DNA of 47,720 bases from Peribacillus tepidiphilus (GTDB lineage Bacteria; Bacillota; Bacilli; Bacillales; DSM-1321): positions 1 to 47,720 of the forward strand of contig NZ_WIAQ01000019.1 of NCBI RefSeq assembly GCF_009466385.1, written 5' to 3'. This document shows positions 16,585 through 27,576 of the stretch, in pieces (the first letter of the stretch is position 1; each line of letters begins with the position of its first letter). The translations under genes were made by a program, and so were the position numbers. Below the pieces are notes generated by a model. It ran no database searches. It was given only the letters and a program-made list of their open reading frames with translations, and was not told the DNA's origin.

Positions 16585-18060
16585 TTGTCACAATATGAAA
16601 CACCCCTGTTTACAGGTTTAATAGAACATGCTAAAAGAAACCCCGTTCAATTCCATATTCCTGGACATAAAAAAGGGAATGGAATCGACCCGGAGTTCAG
16701 AGATTTTATAGGGGAAAATGCTTTGTCGATTGACTTGATTAATATTGCACCTTTAGATGATTTACATCAGCCAAAAGGAATGATTAAAAAAGCACAAGAT
16801 CTTGCTGCTGAAGCTTTTGGTGCTGATCATACGTTCTTTTCCGTCCAAGGAACGAGCGGAGCGATTATGACAATGGTCATGACAGTTTGCGGACCTGGAG
16901 ATAAAATCATTGTGCCTAGAAATGTTCACAAATCCGTTATGTCTGCGATCGTTTTTTCGGGTGCAGTACCCATTTTTATTCATCCTGAAGTGGACAAAAA
17001 TTTGGGAATTTCACACGGAATCACTCCTGATGCGGTAGAAAGAGCTTTAAAAAAGCATCCGGATGCTAAAGGTGTACTTGTCATTAATCCCACGTATTTT
17101 GGTATAAGTGCAGATTTAAAGAGAATTGTTGAAATAGCTCATTCTTATTCTGTACCTGTTCTAGTGGATGAGGCGCATGGCGTACACATTCATTTCCATG
17201 ATGATCTTCCTCTTTCCGCTATGCAGGCAGGAGCCGATATGGCTGCAACAAGTGTTCATAAACTTGGTGGCTCCATGACACAAAGCTCCATTCTAAATGT
17301 GAAGGAAGGTTTGGTGTCCCATAAACGCGTGCAGGCCATTCTTAGCATGCTAACTACTACGTCTACCTCCTATCTGTTGTTAGCTTCACTTGATGTTGCA
17401 AGAAAAAGGTTGGCAACAGAAGGAAAAGAACTAATAGACAAAACCATCGAATTATCCAATTATATTCGTAGCGAAGTGAACAAAATTAAAGATCTTTATT
17501 GTGTCGGAAAAGAAATACTCGGTAGCAAAGCTACTTTTGACTATGATCCAACAAAACTAATCATTTCAATTAAAGCTTTGGGAATCACAGGATATGATGC
17601 TGAAAAGTGGCTCCGTGAAAAACATAATATAGAGGTTGAGCTTTCCGACTTGTATAACATCTTGTGTATCGTTACGCCTGGAGATACAAAGAGAGAAGCA
17701 GATTTACTCATTTCTGCTCTTAAAGATTTAGCGGATGAATTCCAATCTTATAAAAGTGAACATCCAATTGACACAAAGGTTTTATTACCGACCATTCCTG
17801 TTTTGGCACTATCACCGCGCGATGCATTCTATTCAGAAACAGAGCTTGTGCCTTTCCATGAATCTGCTGGACGTATTATAGCAGAATTTATCATGGTGTA
17901 TCCGCCAGGAATACCAATTTTTATTCCTGGAGAAATCATCACGAAAGAAAACTTAATTTACATTGAGAAAAACATTGAAGCAGGACTTCCAGTACAAGGC
18001 CCTGAAGATTGTGACTTTAAATATTTACGCGTCATAAAAGAGCATAAAGCTATCCTATAA
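16585..18060 (+). CDS. speA: Arginine decarboxylase (PLP fold III-type, aspartate aminotransferase fold)
   Basis: This 491-residue PLP enzyme of the Orn/Lys/Arg decarboxylase family converts arginine to agmatine, the first step of polyamine synthesis in B. subtilis. The motif SVHKLGGSMTQSS holds the PLP lysine (Lys226). HIPGHKKGNG near the N-terminus, VDEAHGVHIHF in the cofactor site and the C-terminal PPGIPIFIPGEIIT are all diagnostic. The start is TTG at 16585 with AGAGGTG upstream. It sits beside the SR1 locus as in B. subtilis. The paralogues YaaO and Cad are excluded by context rather than by sequence alone. Confidence 0.94.
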   Translation: MSQYETPLFTGLIEHAKRNPVQFHIPGHKKGNGIDPEFRDFIGENALSIDLINIAPLDDLHQPKGMIKKAQDLAAEAFGADHTFFSVQGTSGAIMTMVMTVCGPGDKIIVPRNVHKSVMSAIVFSGAVPIFIHPEVDKNLGISHGITPDAVERALKKHPDAKGVLVINPTYFGISADLKRIVEIAHSYSVPVLVDEAHGVHIHFHDDLPLSAMQAGADMAATSVHKLGGSMTQSSILNVKEGLVSHKRVQAILSMLTTTSTSYLLLASLDVARKRLATEGKELIDKTIELSNYIRSEVNKIKDLYCVGKEILGSKATFDYDPTKLIISIKALGITGYDAEKWLREKHNIEVELSDLYNILCIVTPGDTKREADLLISALKDLADEFQSYKSEHPIDTKVLLPTIPVLALSPRDAFYSETELVPFHESAGRIIAEFIMVYPPGIPIFIPGEIITKENLIYIEKNIEAGLPVQGPEDCDFKYLRVIKEHKAIL

Positions 18061-18156
18061 GGAATAAAGAAGAAATGTGGAAAACTCCTAGCTAAAGGAA
18101 CGTAGACGTCCTTAAGCAACTAAATAATTTCCTTGCAAAGCTGTAACATTCCTTAC

Positions 18157-18241
18157 CTAGTCATAGCAATGCTCTCCCCCTAGGATGCTTTGGACGCACA
18201 GGGGGAGGTTATTATACCCGACTAGCTGGCGGTTGAAGCTA
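18157..18241. other. Nested inverted repeats downstream of speA, possible structured RNA
   Basis: The outer arms CTAGTC (18157-18162) and GACTAG (18220-18225) enclose the inner arms CTCCCCCT (18174-18181) and AGGGGGAG (18200-18207). A competing hairpin TAGCT/AGCTA (18223-18241) shares bases with the outer arm. This GC-rich core stands out from the AT-rich surroundings and lies between the speA stop codon and the SR1 terminator. No reading frame is apparent. Confidence 0.45.
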
Positions 18242-18266
18242 GCAGCAATAGAAATACGATTAACAA

Positions 18267-18301
18267 AAAGAGCTGAATCCTAAGAACAGGTTCAGCTCTT
18301 T
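18267..18301. terminator. SR1 and speA terminator
   Basis: AAAGAGCTGAA pairs with TTCAGCTCTTT, with extra CC/GG pairing in the loop. It is usable in both directions and would end the SR1 RNA on the minus strand. Confidence 0.9.
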
Positions 18302-18329
18302 CATATTCTAATAAATTTTTCTTTTTATA

Positions 18330-18449
18330 CTATTTCTCTTCCTTAGAATCTGTATGACAGCCATCACATTTCGAATAAAGGACCGTTACTTTTTCATCCT
18401 CATAAGTATCAATAGTGCTGTTGCAAGATTGACATACAATAGTTCCCAT
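18330..18449 (-). CDS. sr1P: SR1P, GapA-binding peptide encoded by the SR1 RNA
   Basis: This 39-codon gene encodes a peptide with the same length as B. subtilis SR1P and a matching start (MGTIVCQSCN) and middle (YEDEKVTVLY). It has Cys pairs CQSC and CDGC that may bind zinc. Family knowledge: SR1 is a dual-function RNA. It base-pairs with ahrC mRNA (the arginine catabolism activator), and its peptide binds glyceraldehyde-3-phosphate dehydrogenase A and RNase J1. The start codon has AAAGGAG at a good distance. The location between speA and pdhD is the same as in B. subtilis. The transcript would run from about 18500 to 18267, about 235 nt. Confidence 0.93.
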   Translation of the reverse strand: MGTIVCQSCNSTIDTYEDEKVTVLYSKCDGCHTDSKEEK

Positions 18450-18475
18450 TATTCAGACTCCTTTACGCGTTATTT

Positions 18476-18489
18476 TGAAAACGCTTTAA
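18476..18489 (-). promoter_or_regulatory. cre site (CcpA operator) in the SR1 leader
   Basis: TGAAAACGCTTTAA is a near-ideal catabolite-responsive element. It lies between the predicted transcription start and the SR1P Shine-Dalgarno. CcpA is a secondary repressor of SR1 in B. subtilis. Confidence 0.75.
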
Positions 18490-18507
18490 TAATTATCTTG
18501 TAAGTTA

Positions 18508-18536
18508 ATAATAATATAACACATTATAAAAATCAA
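18508..18536 (-). promoter_or_regulatory. SR1 promoter with CcpN operator
   Basis: On the minus strand the -35 is TTGATT (18531-18536), the spacer is 17 bp and the -10 is TATTAT (18508-18513). TGTGTTATATT at 18513-18523, next to the -10, fits the published CcpN operator consensus TRTGHYATAYW at all positions, as I recall it. CcpN represses SR1 under glycolytic conditions in B. subtilis. From 18537 to 18710 I see only AT-rich DNA and a weak hairpin behind the next gene. Confidence 0.75.
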
Positions 18537-18710
18537 CCCTATATTGTATGTAACATTTAACAATTTTAGTTTAATTTTATTGTACATTCTCATTATACTT
18601 TACTATTAATTAGTATTATATGTTATTTTCTCTACATTATTACGAATTAGTATGACATTATTTTATTATATACAAAAAGAGAGCTTTTCGCCCTCTTTTC
18701 AATAGGAAAA

Positions 18711-19010
18711 TTATTCATACTGTGATTGGAATGGAATTTCTGGAAGAGATTCCTTAAAAAACTCAGCTAGATCTGCCGCTTGTTCGATAGACGAAATACT
18801 GAAAACACTCTTCAAATAATCTAAATCGTCTATATCTTTAGAATCTAGGAGGGTAGAACGACCAGTCTGCATGCAAACTACTAACGGTTTACCAAAAAAC
18901 ATGTTCGTGTAAACAATGCCAAAATCATATCGAGTGTCATTGGTGGTAAATCCGACGAATCTTACCTTCACTTTTTCATACTCGTCATACAGCTTTTCGA
19001 ATAGTTCCAT
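18711..19010 (-). CDS. DUF3055-like conserved protein
   Basis: This small soluble protein of 99 residues resembles DUF3055 proteins of Bacillaceae and Staphylococcus. It has motifs RFVGFTTNDTRYDFGIVYTN, FFGKPLVVCMQTGRS and DLAEFFKESLPEIP; function is unknown. The ATG at 19010 has AGGAGGAAG upstream, so the 16-codon upstream extension is not used. It is divergent from the gene at 19181. A weak hairpin with AAAAGAG/CTCTTTT (about 18675-18700) may terminate it. Confidence 0.8.
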   Translation of the reverse strand: MELFEKLYDEYEKVKVRFVGFTTNDTRYDFGIVYTNMFFGKPLVVCMQTGRSTLLDSKDIDDLDYLKSVFSISSIEQAADLAEFFKESLPEIPFQSQYE

Positions 19011-19180
19011 GATTCTTCCTCCTTTGTTTGAAATAGTTAGAATTTTATTATAATTCAAAAAATACTTTTATGCAAGTTTTTATTATATTTTATATATATG
19101 CATTGTTTTTTACTTTCAGAGAATGCTAGAATGAAAACGGAAACAAAGAGGGTATCTCATGGGAAGGGGATGAGGACATC

Positions 19181-19615
19181 GTGTCTGAAACGGCATATAT
19201 CAAGCTTGTGCCCGGCTCTGCACAGCAAACCATTACTGTGGATGAAATAAAAGGGCTTCTTAAAGAATATAAAGAAAACACCACAAAAACTGGTCATCAA
19301 TTAAGTTGGAATTACGGAGAAACTGCTTTTCCTTACGAAATTAAAGAGACTCCTGAAGGAAAAGGTCGCTGGTTCTATCTTCAATCTAACGTTGACCGTT
19401 ACAATGTCATATTATTTGGAGTCGACCAAGAAAAAATAGTGGATGAAGAAAATCAAGAAAGAATTCAGACCTATATACAAATCACTCTTGCTGAGACATC
19501 TACATACGGAGATAAAAACAAAGCCAATGAGTTTTGTAAATATTTGTCCAAAAAACTAAAGGGTGAACTACATCTCTTTAACGGAAGAATCATGTATGAT
19601 TATCCAAGAAAGTAA
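19181..19615 (+). CDS. DUF1885 family protein
   Basis: This 144-residue soluble protein belongs to a small Bacillus/Geobacillus family with a solved structure but no known function (DUF1885). The sequence begins AYIKLVPGSAQQTITVDEIK and ends HLFNGRIMYDYPRK. The GTG start has AAGGGGATGAGG upstream. Two hairpins follow it (19681-19710 and 19716-19746). It is monocistronic. Confidence 0.8.
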   Translation: MSETAYIKLVPGSAQQTITVDEIKGLLKEYKENTTKTGHQLSWNYGETAFPYEIKETPEGKGRWFYLQSNVDRYNVILFGVDQEKIVDEENQERIQTYIQITLAETSTYGDKNKANEFCKYLSKKLKGELHLFNGRIMYDYPRK

Positions 19616-19680
19616 TAAAGAAAACTCGCCGATTGACGAGTCTTACAAAGGCGAGGGACAGAGGCGAAGTTGCACTAATG

Positions 19681-19746
19681 AACATAGGAAGATTTTATAC
19701 TTTCCTATGTGCAAGAAAAGCGAAGGCACAGTTTGCCTTCGCTTTT
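19681..19746. terminator. Tandem hairpins between DUF1885 and the deacetylase remnant
   Basis: The first hairpin pairs ACATAGGAA with TTCCTATGT (19682-19710). The second pairs AAAAGCGAAGGCA with TGCCTTCGCTTTT (19716-19746) and is a good terminator in both directions. Confidence 0.85.
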
Positions 19747-19897
19747 TAAATTGGCGTTTCAATTTGCTTAGGATCCAGTATTTCATATCCTTTTGCCTGA
19801 AAACCTTTAACAATCTTTTCAAGAGCGTCTTTCGTCCAGGGCCTATCATGCAAAGTGTTTTTAATACATCTATGATTATAGTCAAATTTGAAAAATT
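19746..19897 (-). pseudogene. Remnant of a polysaccharide deacetylase (NodB-like) C-terminus
   Basis: One minus-strand frame ending in TAA at 19746-19748 reads NTLHDRPWTKDALEKIVKGF and continues GYEILDPKQIET. The HD-x-PWT and KGYxxxDPxxI patterns are the usual end of NodB-homology deacetylases. Nothing upstream is left: the frame merges directly into the end of the small membrane-protein gene at 19898 and has no start codon or catalytic motifs. A full gene was evidently reduced to its last 45 codons by deletion. The second terminator hairpin at 19716-19746 fits its former 3' end. Confidence 0.7.
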
Positions 19898-20143
19898 TTA
19901 CAGTGGTCCGAACGTTGTAAGCACAAGCTGGATGACGCTGTATGTAGTTAAACTGATCAAAGTAACGAGAAACGTTTTTAGGTTGGAATTCAATACTTTT
20001 TTTCCAATAAATACGGCAACATTTAAAAACACAATAAACATAATGACTTTAAAAAGAAGGCGGTCGTGTTGTGAGAGCCATTCCGCGAGTGTATAACCGC
20101 TCCAAACCATTAATTGAAAAAGAAATACTACATAATTTTTCAA
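19898..20143 (-). CDS. Small membrane protein, unknown
   Basis: The 81-residue protein has three hydrophobic segments (YVVFLFQLMVW, LLFKVIMFIVFLNVAVFIG, FLVTLISLTTYSVIQLVL) and no recognisable family. The TTG start at 20143 has AAGGTGAG 9 nt upstream. It lies between pdhD and the deacetylase remnant, with no terminator of its own before the remnant. Confidence 0.6.
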   Translation of the reverse strand: MKNYVVFLFQLMVWSGYTLAEWLSQHDRLLFKVIMFIVFLNVAVFIGKKVLNSNLKTFLVTLISLTTYSVIQLVLTTFGPL

Positions 20144-20368
20144 GTTTGTTCACTCACCTTCATATTGAAAAGTCTCTTCAAAACAAACAAGTTACTATGA
20201 CATGAACCTTCTTTTTTGCTTTATATAACATGTCCATTTTCAAAAGAATTTACAAAGGATTTACCATACTAGTAAATCTCATTATATGCTTGAATACAAA
20301 TAATATGATGCTATTGAATTTCATATTAAGATGGTAGTAATGTTTTATAATAGAACGATTTTAGATAC

Positions 20369-20401
20369 AAAAATCCCTCCACAAAATATGTAGAGGGATT
20401 T
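20369..20401 (-). terminator. pdh operon terminator
   Basis: AAATCCCTC pairs with GAGGGATTT around a 13-nt loop, and T-rich sequence follows on the minus strand. The stretch 20144-20368 contains the upstream sequence of the small membrane-protein gene and nothing else I can assign. Confidence 0.88.
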
Positions 20402-20407
20402 CTTTCA

Positions 20408-21817
20408 TTATTTTACGATATGGATTGGGTTTCCTAATGCTACTTCTGCAGCTTCCATTGTAATTTCACCTAAAGTTGGATGAGCGTGAATTGTCATAGC
20501 AATATCTTCAGCTGTCATACCCGCTTCAATAGCTAAACCTAATTCAGCGATCATGTCAGAAGCACCAGGACCCGCAATTTGTGCACCAATTACAAGGCCG
20601 TCTTCTTTACGTGTTACAAGCTTCATGAAGCCATCTGTGTTGTTAAGAGCAAGTGCTCGACCATTCGCTGCAAATGGGAATTTAGCTGCCTTAACTTCAA
20701 TACCTTCTTCTTTTGCTTGTTTTTCAGTGTATCCAACTGATGCTAATTCTGGATCAGAGAATACAACAGCAGGAATAGCAAGGTAGTCGATTTCAGAAGA
20801 ATGGCCTGCAATTGCTTCGGCTGCAATTTTACCTTCATAAGATGCTTTATGAGCTAGAGGAGGTCCTACAACAACATCGCCAATTGCGTAGATGTTTTTA
20901 ACACTAGTACGGCATTGTTTATCAATTTCAATTAAACCTCTGTCAGTAAGCTTAATACCTACTTGCTCGAGGCCAAGCTCATCCGTATTAGGACGTCGAC
21001 CTACTGTTACTAATACGTAATCAGCTTCCACTTTCTTTTCTTCACCATTTACTTCATACGTAACAATTACGCCGTTTTCCGTTTCCTCTACGCCTTTTGC
21101 CAATGCTTTTGTTACAACTTCAGCACCTTTTTTCTTTAGGTTCTTCTTAACAATGGCAGACATTTGCTTTTCAAATCCGCTAAGAATATCATCCATGCCT
21201 TCCAAAATTGTAACCTTCGTACCGAAATTAGCATATGCTCCGCCAAGCTCAGTACCGATGTATCCGCCACCGATTACAACAAGAGATTGTGGAATTTCTT
21301 GAAGATTCAAGGCTCCAGTAGAATCAAGAACGCGCTTAGAAAATTTAAATGCAGGTAGTTCAATTGGTCTTGAACCTGTTGCAATAATGGCATTTTTGAA
21401 TTTGTATGTTTGCGCAGAGTTATCGTCCATCACACGTACAGTGTTTTCATCAACAAAGTAAGCTTCACCGCGAACGATGTCTACTTTGTTTCCCTTTAAT
21501 AGACCTTCAACACCGCTAGTTAATTTTTTAACGACTCCTGCTTTCCATGCTTGAACTTTTGAAAAGTCAACCTTTACATTTTCAGCTGTAATACCCATAT
21601 CAGATGAATGTACAGCATGCTCATATCGGTGACCAGCAGAAATCAATGCTTTAGAAGGAATACATCCAACATTCAAGCAAACTCCACCAAGATTTGCTTT
21701 TTCTACGATTGTTACCTTTTGTCCTAGTTGAGAAGCACGGATTGCTGCTACATATCCACCAGGACCAGCACCAATGACGAGAGTATCAGTTTCGATTGGA
21801 AAATCGCCTACTACCAT
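20408..21817 (-). CDS. pdhD: Dihydrolipoamide dehydrogenase, E3 of pyruvate dehydrogenase
   Basis: The flavoprotein of 469 residues reoxidises dihydrolipoamide with NAD+ in the PDH complex and probably in other 2-oxo acid complexes. It has the FAD-binding GAGPGG (16-21), the redox-active disulfide GGVCLNVGC (Cys47, Cys52), the NAD-binding GGGYIGTE, and the C-terminal active-site HAHPTLGE with the catalytic His. It is the last gene of the operon, 6 bp after pdhC; its Shine-Dalgarno GGAGGC lies within the pdhC 3' end. In B. subtilis slp follows, but no such gene is present here. Confidence 0.97.
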   Translation of the reverse strand: MVVGDFPIETDTLVIGAGPGGYVAAIRASQLGQKVTIVEKANLGGVCLNVGCIPSKALISAGHRYEHAVHSSDMGITAENVKVDFSKVQAWKAGVVKKLTSGVEGLLKGNKVDIVRGEAYFVDENTVRVMDDNSAQTYKFKNAIIATGSRPIELPAFKFSKRVLDSTGALNLQEIPQSLVVIGGGYIGTELGGAYANFGTKVTILEGMDDILSGFEKQMSAIVKKNLKKKGAEVVTKALAKGVEETENGVIVTYEVNGEEKKVEADYVLVTVGRRPNTDELGLEQVGIKLTDRGLIEIDKQCRTSVKNIYAIGDVVVGPPLAHKASYEGKIAAEAIAGHSSEIDYLAIPAVVFSDPELASVGYTEKQAKEEGIEVKAAKFPFAANGRALALNNTDGFMKLVTRKEDGLVIGAQIAGPGASDMIAELGLAIEAGMTAEDIAMTIHAHPTLGEITMEAAEVALGNPIHIVK

Positions 21818-21823
21818 TTTTGA

Positions 21824-23185
<1,362 letters not shown>

Positions 23186-23209
23186 TTATATGCAACATAT
23201 ATATGGAAG

Positions 23210-23245
23210 CTGCTGAAAAATCCGAGTTGCTGGAATTTTCAGCAG
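23210..23245 (-). other. Inverted repeat between pdhB and pdhC
   Basis: CTGCTGAAAA pairs with TTTTCAGCAG around a 16-nt loop, 15 bp after the pdhB stop codon. A run of T is included in the stem but no strong T-tract follows. It could be a weak terminator, an mRNA-processing or stability element, or part of an internal promoter region for pdhCD. Confidence 0.6.
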
Positions 23246-23260
23246 TCTGTCATGATCTGA

Positions 23261-24238
23261 TTAGAAGCTAAGAACTTTCTTCGCAGTTTCTAAAATATCT
23301 TTATAGTTTGGAAGCCATACAGGTTCTGCTTGAGAGAACGGATACACTGTATCAGGTGCAGCAACACGAAGTACAGGAGCTTCCAAGCTAAGAATTGCAC
23401 GGTCGTTAATTTCTGCTACTACGTTTGCTGCAATACCCGCTTGTTTTTGAGCTTCTTGTACAACAATTGCACGTCCTGTTTTTTCAACAGAAGCAATAAT
23501 TGTTTCGATATCAAGTGGACTTACAGTTCGTAAGTCTACAACTTCAACAGAGACTCCTTCTTTTGCAAGCTCTTCTGCAGCTTTTAATGACTCATGAACC
23601 ATTGCACCATAAGTAATGATGGATAGGTCTGTACCTTCACGTTTTACATCTGCTTTACCTAATGGAATTGTATATTCTCCTTCTGGCACTTCTTGACGGA
23701 AGGAACGATAAAGTTTCATGTGCTCTAAGAAAATAACTGGATCATTGTCACGGATTGCAGAGATCAACAACCCTTTTGCGTCGTAAGGAGTGGATGGAAT
23801 AACAACCTTTAAACCAGGCTGTTGAGCCACTAATCCTTCTAAGCTGTCTGCGTGTAATTCAGGAGTATGAACACCGCCTCCGAATGGAGAACGAATGGTG
23901 ATTGGTGAATTGTATCGTCCTCCTGAACGGTAACGCATACGAGCCATTTGTCCGCTTATTGAATCCATTACTTCGTATACGAAGCCGAAGAATTGGATTT
24001 CTGGAACCGGACGGAAGCCTTCAAGTGCAAGACCAATTGCAAGACCGCCAATACCGGATTCAGCAAGAGGTGTATCAAATACGCGCTCTTCACCGAACTC
24101 TTTCTGTAAACCTTCCGTTGCGCGGAATACCCCGCCGTTAACCCCTACGTCTTCACCGAATACTAGAACTTTTTCGTCCCTCTTCATTTCAGTGCGAAGG
24201 GCATCGGTAATTGCTTGGATCATTGTCATTTGAGCCAT
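23261..24238 (-). CDS. pdhB: Pyruvate dehydrogenase E1 beta
   Basis: This 325-residue subunit has the transketolase-like C-terminal folds of E1 beta. Motifs are [17 protein letters not shown], the ThDP-adjacent [16 protein letters not shown] and the C-terminal [16 protein letters not shown]. It forms the E1 heterotetramer with PdhA. Its ATG is 3 bp after the pdhA stop codon, so the two are translationally close. Confidence 0.96.
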   Translation of the reverse strand: MAQMTMIQAITDALRTEMKRDEKVLVFGEDVGVNGGVFRATEGLQKEFGEERVFDTPLAESGIGGLAIGLALEGFRPVPEIQFFGFVYEVMDSISGQMARMRYRSGGRYNSPITIRSPFGGGVHTPELHADSLEGLVAQQPGLKVVIPSTPYDAKGLLISAIRDNDPVIFLEHMKLYRSFRQEVPEGEYTIPLGKADVKREGTDLSIITYGAMVHESLKAAEELAKEGVSVEVVDLRTVSPLDIETIIASVEKTGRAIVVQEAQKQAGIAANVVAEINDRAILSLEAPVLRVAAPDTVYPFSQAEPVWLPNYKDILETAKKVLSF

Positions 24239-24241
24239 TGC

Positions 24242-25372
<1,131 letters not shown>

Positions 25373-25574
25373 TCAAAAAAGGTTAATGTAATGAAAAATT
25401 TTTGGAGTTGCATGTCCAAGGATTCATTTTGGTCTTATTGTCACCTGAGAGATCGCCTCGTTTTAATTTTCCACAAAAGACCTTAATAAAACATTCAATG
25501 ATCATTTTATGCTTTATTTTTTCTGTATTATTTGTTTTGACAAACAAAATGATACAACTCTTTATTTCGTTTTC

Positions 25575-25604
25575 AGTGTACAACAATAATATTATTGACG
25601 TCAA
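25575..25604 (-). promoter_or_regulatory. Possible pdhA promoter with palindrome over the -35
   Basis: On the minus strand TTGACG (25599-25604), an 18-bp spacer and TACACT (25575-25580) form a plausible promoter about 215 bp upstream of pdhA. The -35 lies inside the perfect palindrome ATTGACGTCAAT (25594-25605). A cre-like sequence, TGAAAGCGCCAACA, lies farther upstream at 25768-25781. The rest of 25355-25845 is AT-rich leader and spacer with no gene. Confidence 0.35.
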
Positions 25605-25845
25605 TTATTATATTTCATAATTTTACACCATTAACACTAAAAAAAAGAAAAAAATAAAAATTGGTATATTCGCAAACTGTTATATAAAAAGAAAAAATTC
25701 TGTTATATAATTATTGAACACTTTGTGAAAGTTTTTTTCCTTAAACTTATAGTATAGCAATATGTAATGAAAGCGCCAACATAATAACTAGCTTTTCCAA
25801 ATACGAATTCTCTATTAAACACAGCTCTCTAATTCTGAAAATATT

Positions 25846-25882
25846 AAAAGGGGCTTGACAAAACAATCAAGTCCCTTCTTTT
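25846..25882 (-). terminator. ykyA terminator
   Basis: AAAAGGGGCTTGA pairs imperfectly with TCAAGTCCCTTCTTTT. It lies 19 bp behind the ykyA stop codon and is followed by T-rich sequence. Confidence 0.8.
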
Positions 25883-25900
25883 ATTATCTATTGAAAATAT

Positions 25901-26566
25901 TTATTCTTCTACCGTAACATCCATTTTGGCATTTTTATAGAAATCCATTTTTTCATTATTATATTCAGCGGTTATTTTATTATACTGATTGTTTGCTTTG
26001 AACACCTGATCATAGGAGGCATTAACATGATCTATACTTTTCTGAAGCTCATCAATCGTTAAATCTTCTTTTTTGAAACTCTCATAAACGGATAAATCCT
26101 TTTCGATACTTTCCATATAAACATTGTAGAGCTTTTCATAAGATTTATATCGTTCCGTCATCAATTTTTTTACATGCTGTGCTTGTTTTTTGAGTTTGTC
26201 GTCTTTTAAATCACCAATCAGTTTGTCCAATTTTTCAAATTCTTTCTGAGAAGCTATTATGCATTCTCTTTCTTTGTTCATCGCTTCTTTTCTTTTGTAG
26301 GCATTTGTAATGGCGTCATCTGACAGCTTAACAATTTGATCAAATTCTTTCATACCCAGTTGAATAATCTGATGATATAGCTTTTTCTCATTTTCCTCTA
26401 GTTTTACAATAGGGGGCTGTTGTTTACCCAATTCACTCTCTATAGATGCGACATTTTCAAGTAGTTTAAAAATTTTCTCTTCCGGAGAAGAACGATTCAA
26501 ACATCCTGATAATACAAATACTATTGACATAATAAGAAACAAACAATGATGTCTACAGTAATACAT
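25901..26566 (-). CDS. ykyA: YkyA-family lipoprotein
   Basis: This 221-residue lipoprotein has a signal peptide ending in VLSGC (Cys about residue 21) followed by a mostly helical, Lys/Glu-rich domain typical of the YkyA cell-wall-associated family. Function is unknown. The ATG at 26566 has GGGGGGATT just upstream; the 18-codon upstream extension has no ribosome-binding site. It lies between defB and pdhA as in B. subtilis. Confidence 0.9.
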   Translation of the reverse strand: MYYCRHHCLFLIMSIVFVLSGCLNRSSPEEKIFKLLENVASIESELGKQQPPIVKLEENEKKLYHQIIQLGMKEFDQIVKLSDDAITNAYKRKEAMNKERECIIASQKEFEKLDKLIGDLKDDKLKKQAQHVKKLMTERYKSYEKLYNVYMESIEKDLSVYESFKKEDLTIDELQKSIDHVNASYDQVFKANNQYNKITAEYNNEKMDFYKNAKMDVTVEE

Positions 26567-26869
26567 TAGCAATCCCCCCAAAATAATAACACATTCTACT
26601 ATATGTAATAAAACAAACATTTACAATCGGAAGTTGAGTACCTAATATTTTCAGTAATTCCAATAATATAGAAGTATTTTTTTACTATTCATTCATGCAA
26701 GGAATAGCTTGTCCTTTGATCCAATTTATTCAGATTATTCTTTTATTATGACTGAATATTTCCCAAAGCTGCCATTCCGTTTACATTAAAAAGGGATTGA
26801 GTTAATATTTTGGGAAGAGAACCATACATTGATATAAATACAAACTTAATTTACATAGAGGTGGAAAAA
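26567..26869. other. Divergent intergenic region ykyA/defB
   Basis: About 300 AT-rich bases hold the regulatory regions of two divergent genes. An in-frame extension of defB (from 26810) lies here but has no ribosome-binding site. I could not fix a promoter or operator with confidence. Confidence 0.5.
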
Positions 26870-27424
26870 TTGATTACAATGAAGGATATTATTCGTGAAG
26901 GTCATCCGACACTGCGAAAAGTTGCAGAAGAGGTAAAATTACCAGCCTCAGAGGAAGAAAAAAAAATCTTACACGAAATGCTGGAATACGTTAAAAACAG
27001 CCAGAACCCTGAAATCGCAGAAAAATACGGACTCCGTCCTGGGATTGGGTTGGCTGCTCCTCAAATAAACGTCTCAAAACGAATGATTGCCGTTCATGTA
27101 ACAGATGAAAAAGGAACTCTTTACAGCTATGCTTTATTTAACCCGAAAATTGTAAGCCATTCTATTGAAAAAGCATACTTAACATCTGGTGAAGGCTGCT
27201 TGTCTGTTGACAGAGCAGTTCCAGGATATGTTCCGAGATATGCACGCGTAACAGTAACTGGTACAACTGTAGATGGAGAAGTTGTGAAGCTTCGTCTAAA
27301 AGGTCTACCGGCTATTGTGTTTCAGCATGAAATCGACCACTTAAATGGTATTATGTTTTACGATCACATTAATCAAAACGATCCTTTTGCACCGATTCCA
27401 GATGCTATTCCAATTGAAAGATAA
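26870..27424 (+). CDS. defB: Peptide deformylase (type 2)
   Basis: This metalloenzyme of 184 residues removes the N-formyl group from nascent proteins. All three motifs are present: [15 protein letters not shown] and QHEIDHLNG, giving the Cys and two His metal ligands. The TTG at 26870 has GAGGTGG at 5 nt and yields exactly the length and the ITM N-terminus of B. subtilis DefB. The insertion between motifs is the type 2 (Gram-positive) form. Confidence 0.96.
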   Translation: MITMKDIIREGHPTLRKVAEEVKLPASEEEKKILHEMLEYVKNSQNPEIAEKYGLRPGIGLAAPQINVSKRMIAVHVTDEKGTLYSYALFNPKIVSHSIEKAYLTSGEGCLSVDRAVPGYVPRYARVTVTGTTVDGEVVKLRLKGLPAIVFQHEIDHLNGIMFYDHINQNDPFAPIPDAIPIER

Positions 27425-27492
27425 GCGAACCAGACGGCTGTATGAATTAACGAAATCTTTTAAACTGGTGTTTTCACAAACCTACAGAAATG

Positions 27493-27546
27493 AAAAAGGA
27501 TAAACCTTATATCTTCCGTTTGAAGAAAATAAGATTTATCCTTTTT
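27493..27546. terminator. defB/ykrA bidirectional terminator
   Basis: AAAAAGGATAAA pairs with TTTATCCTTTTT with additional inner pairing (CTTAT/ATAAG). It lies between two convergent genes. Confidence 0.85.
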
Positions 27547-27576
27547 CGTTACCGATATCAGAATTGAAAGCGAACA

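Noticed and set aside
19563-20096. 177-codon plus-strand frame
   Set aside because: It overlaps the end of DUF1885, two terminators and the antisense of a small membrane-protein gene, and its product shows no protein-like features.
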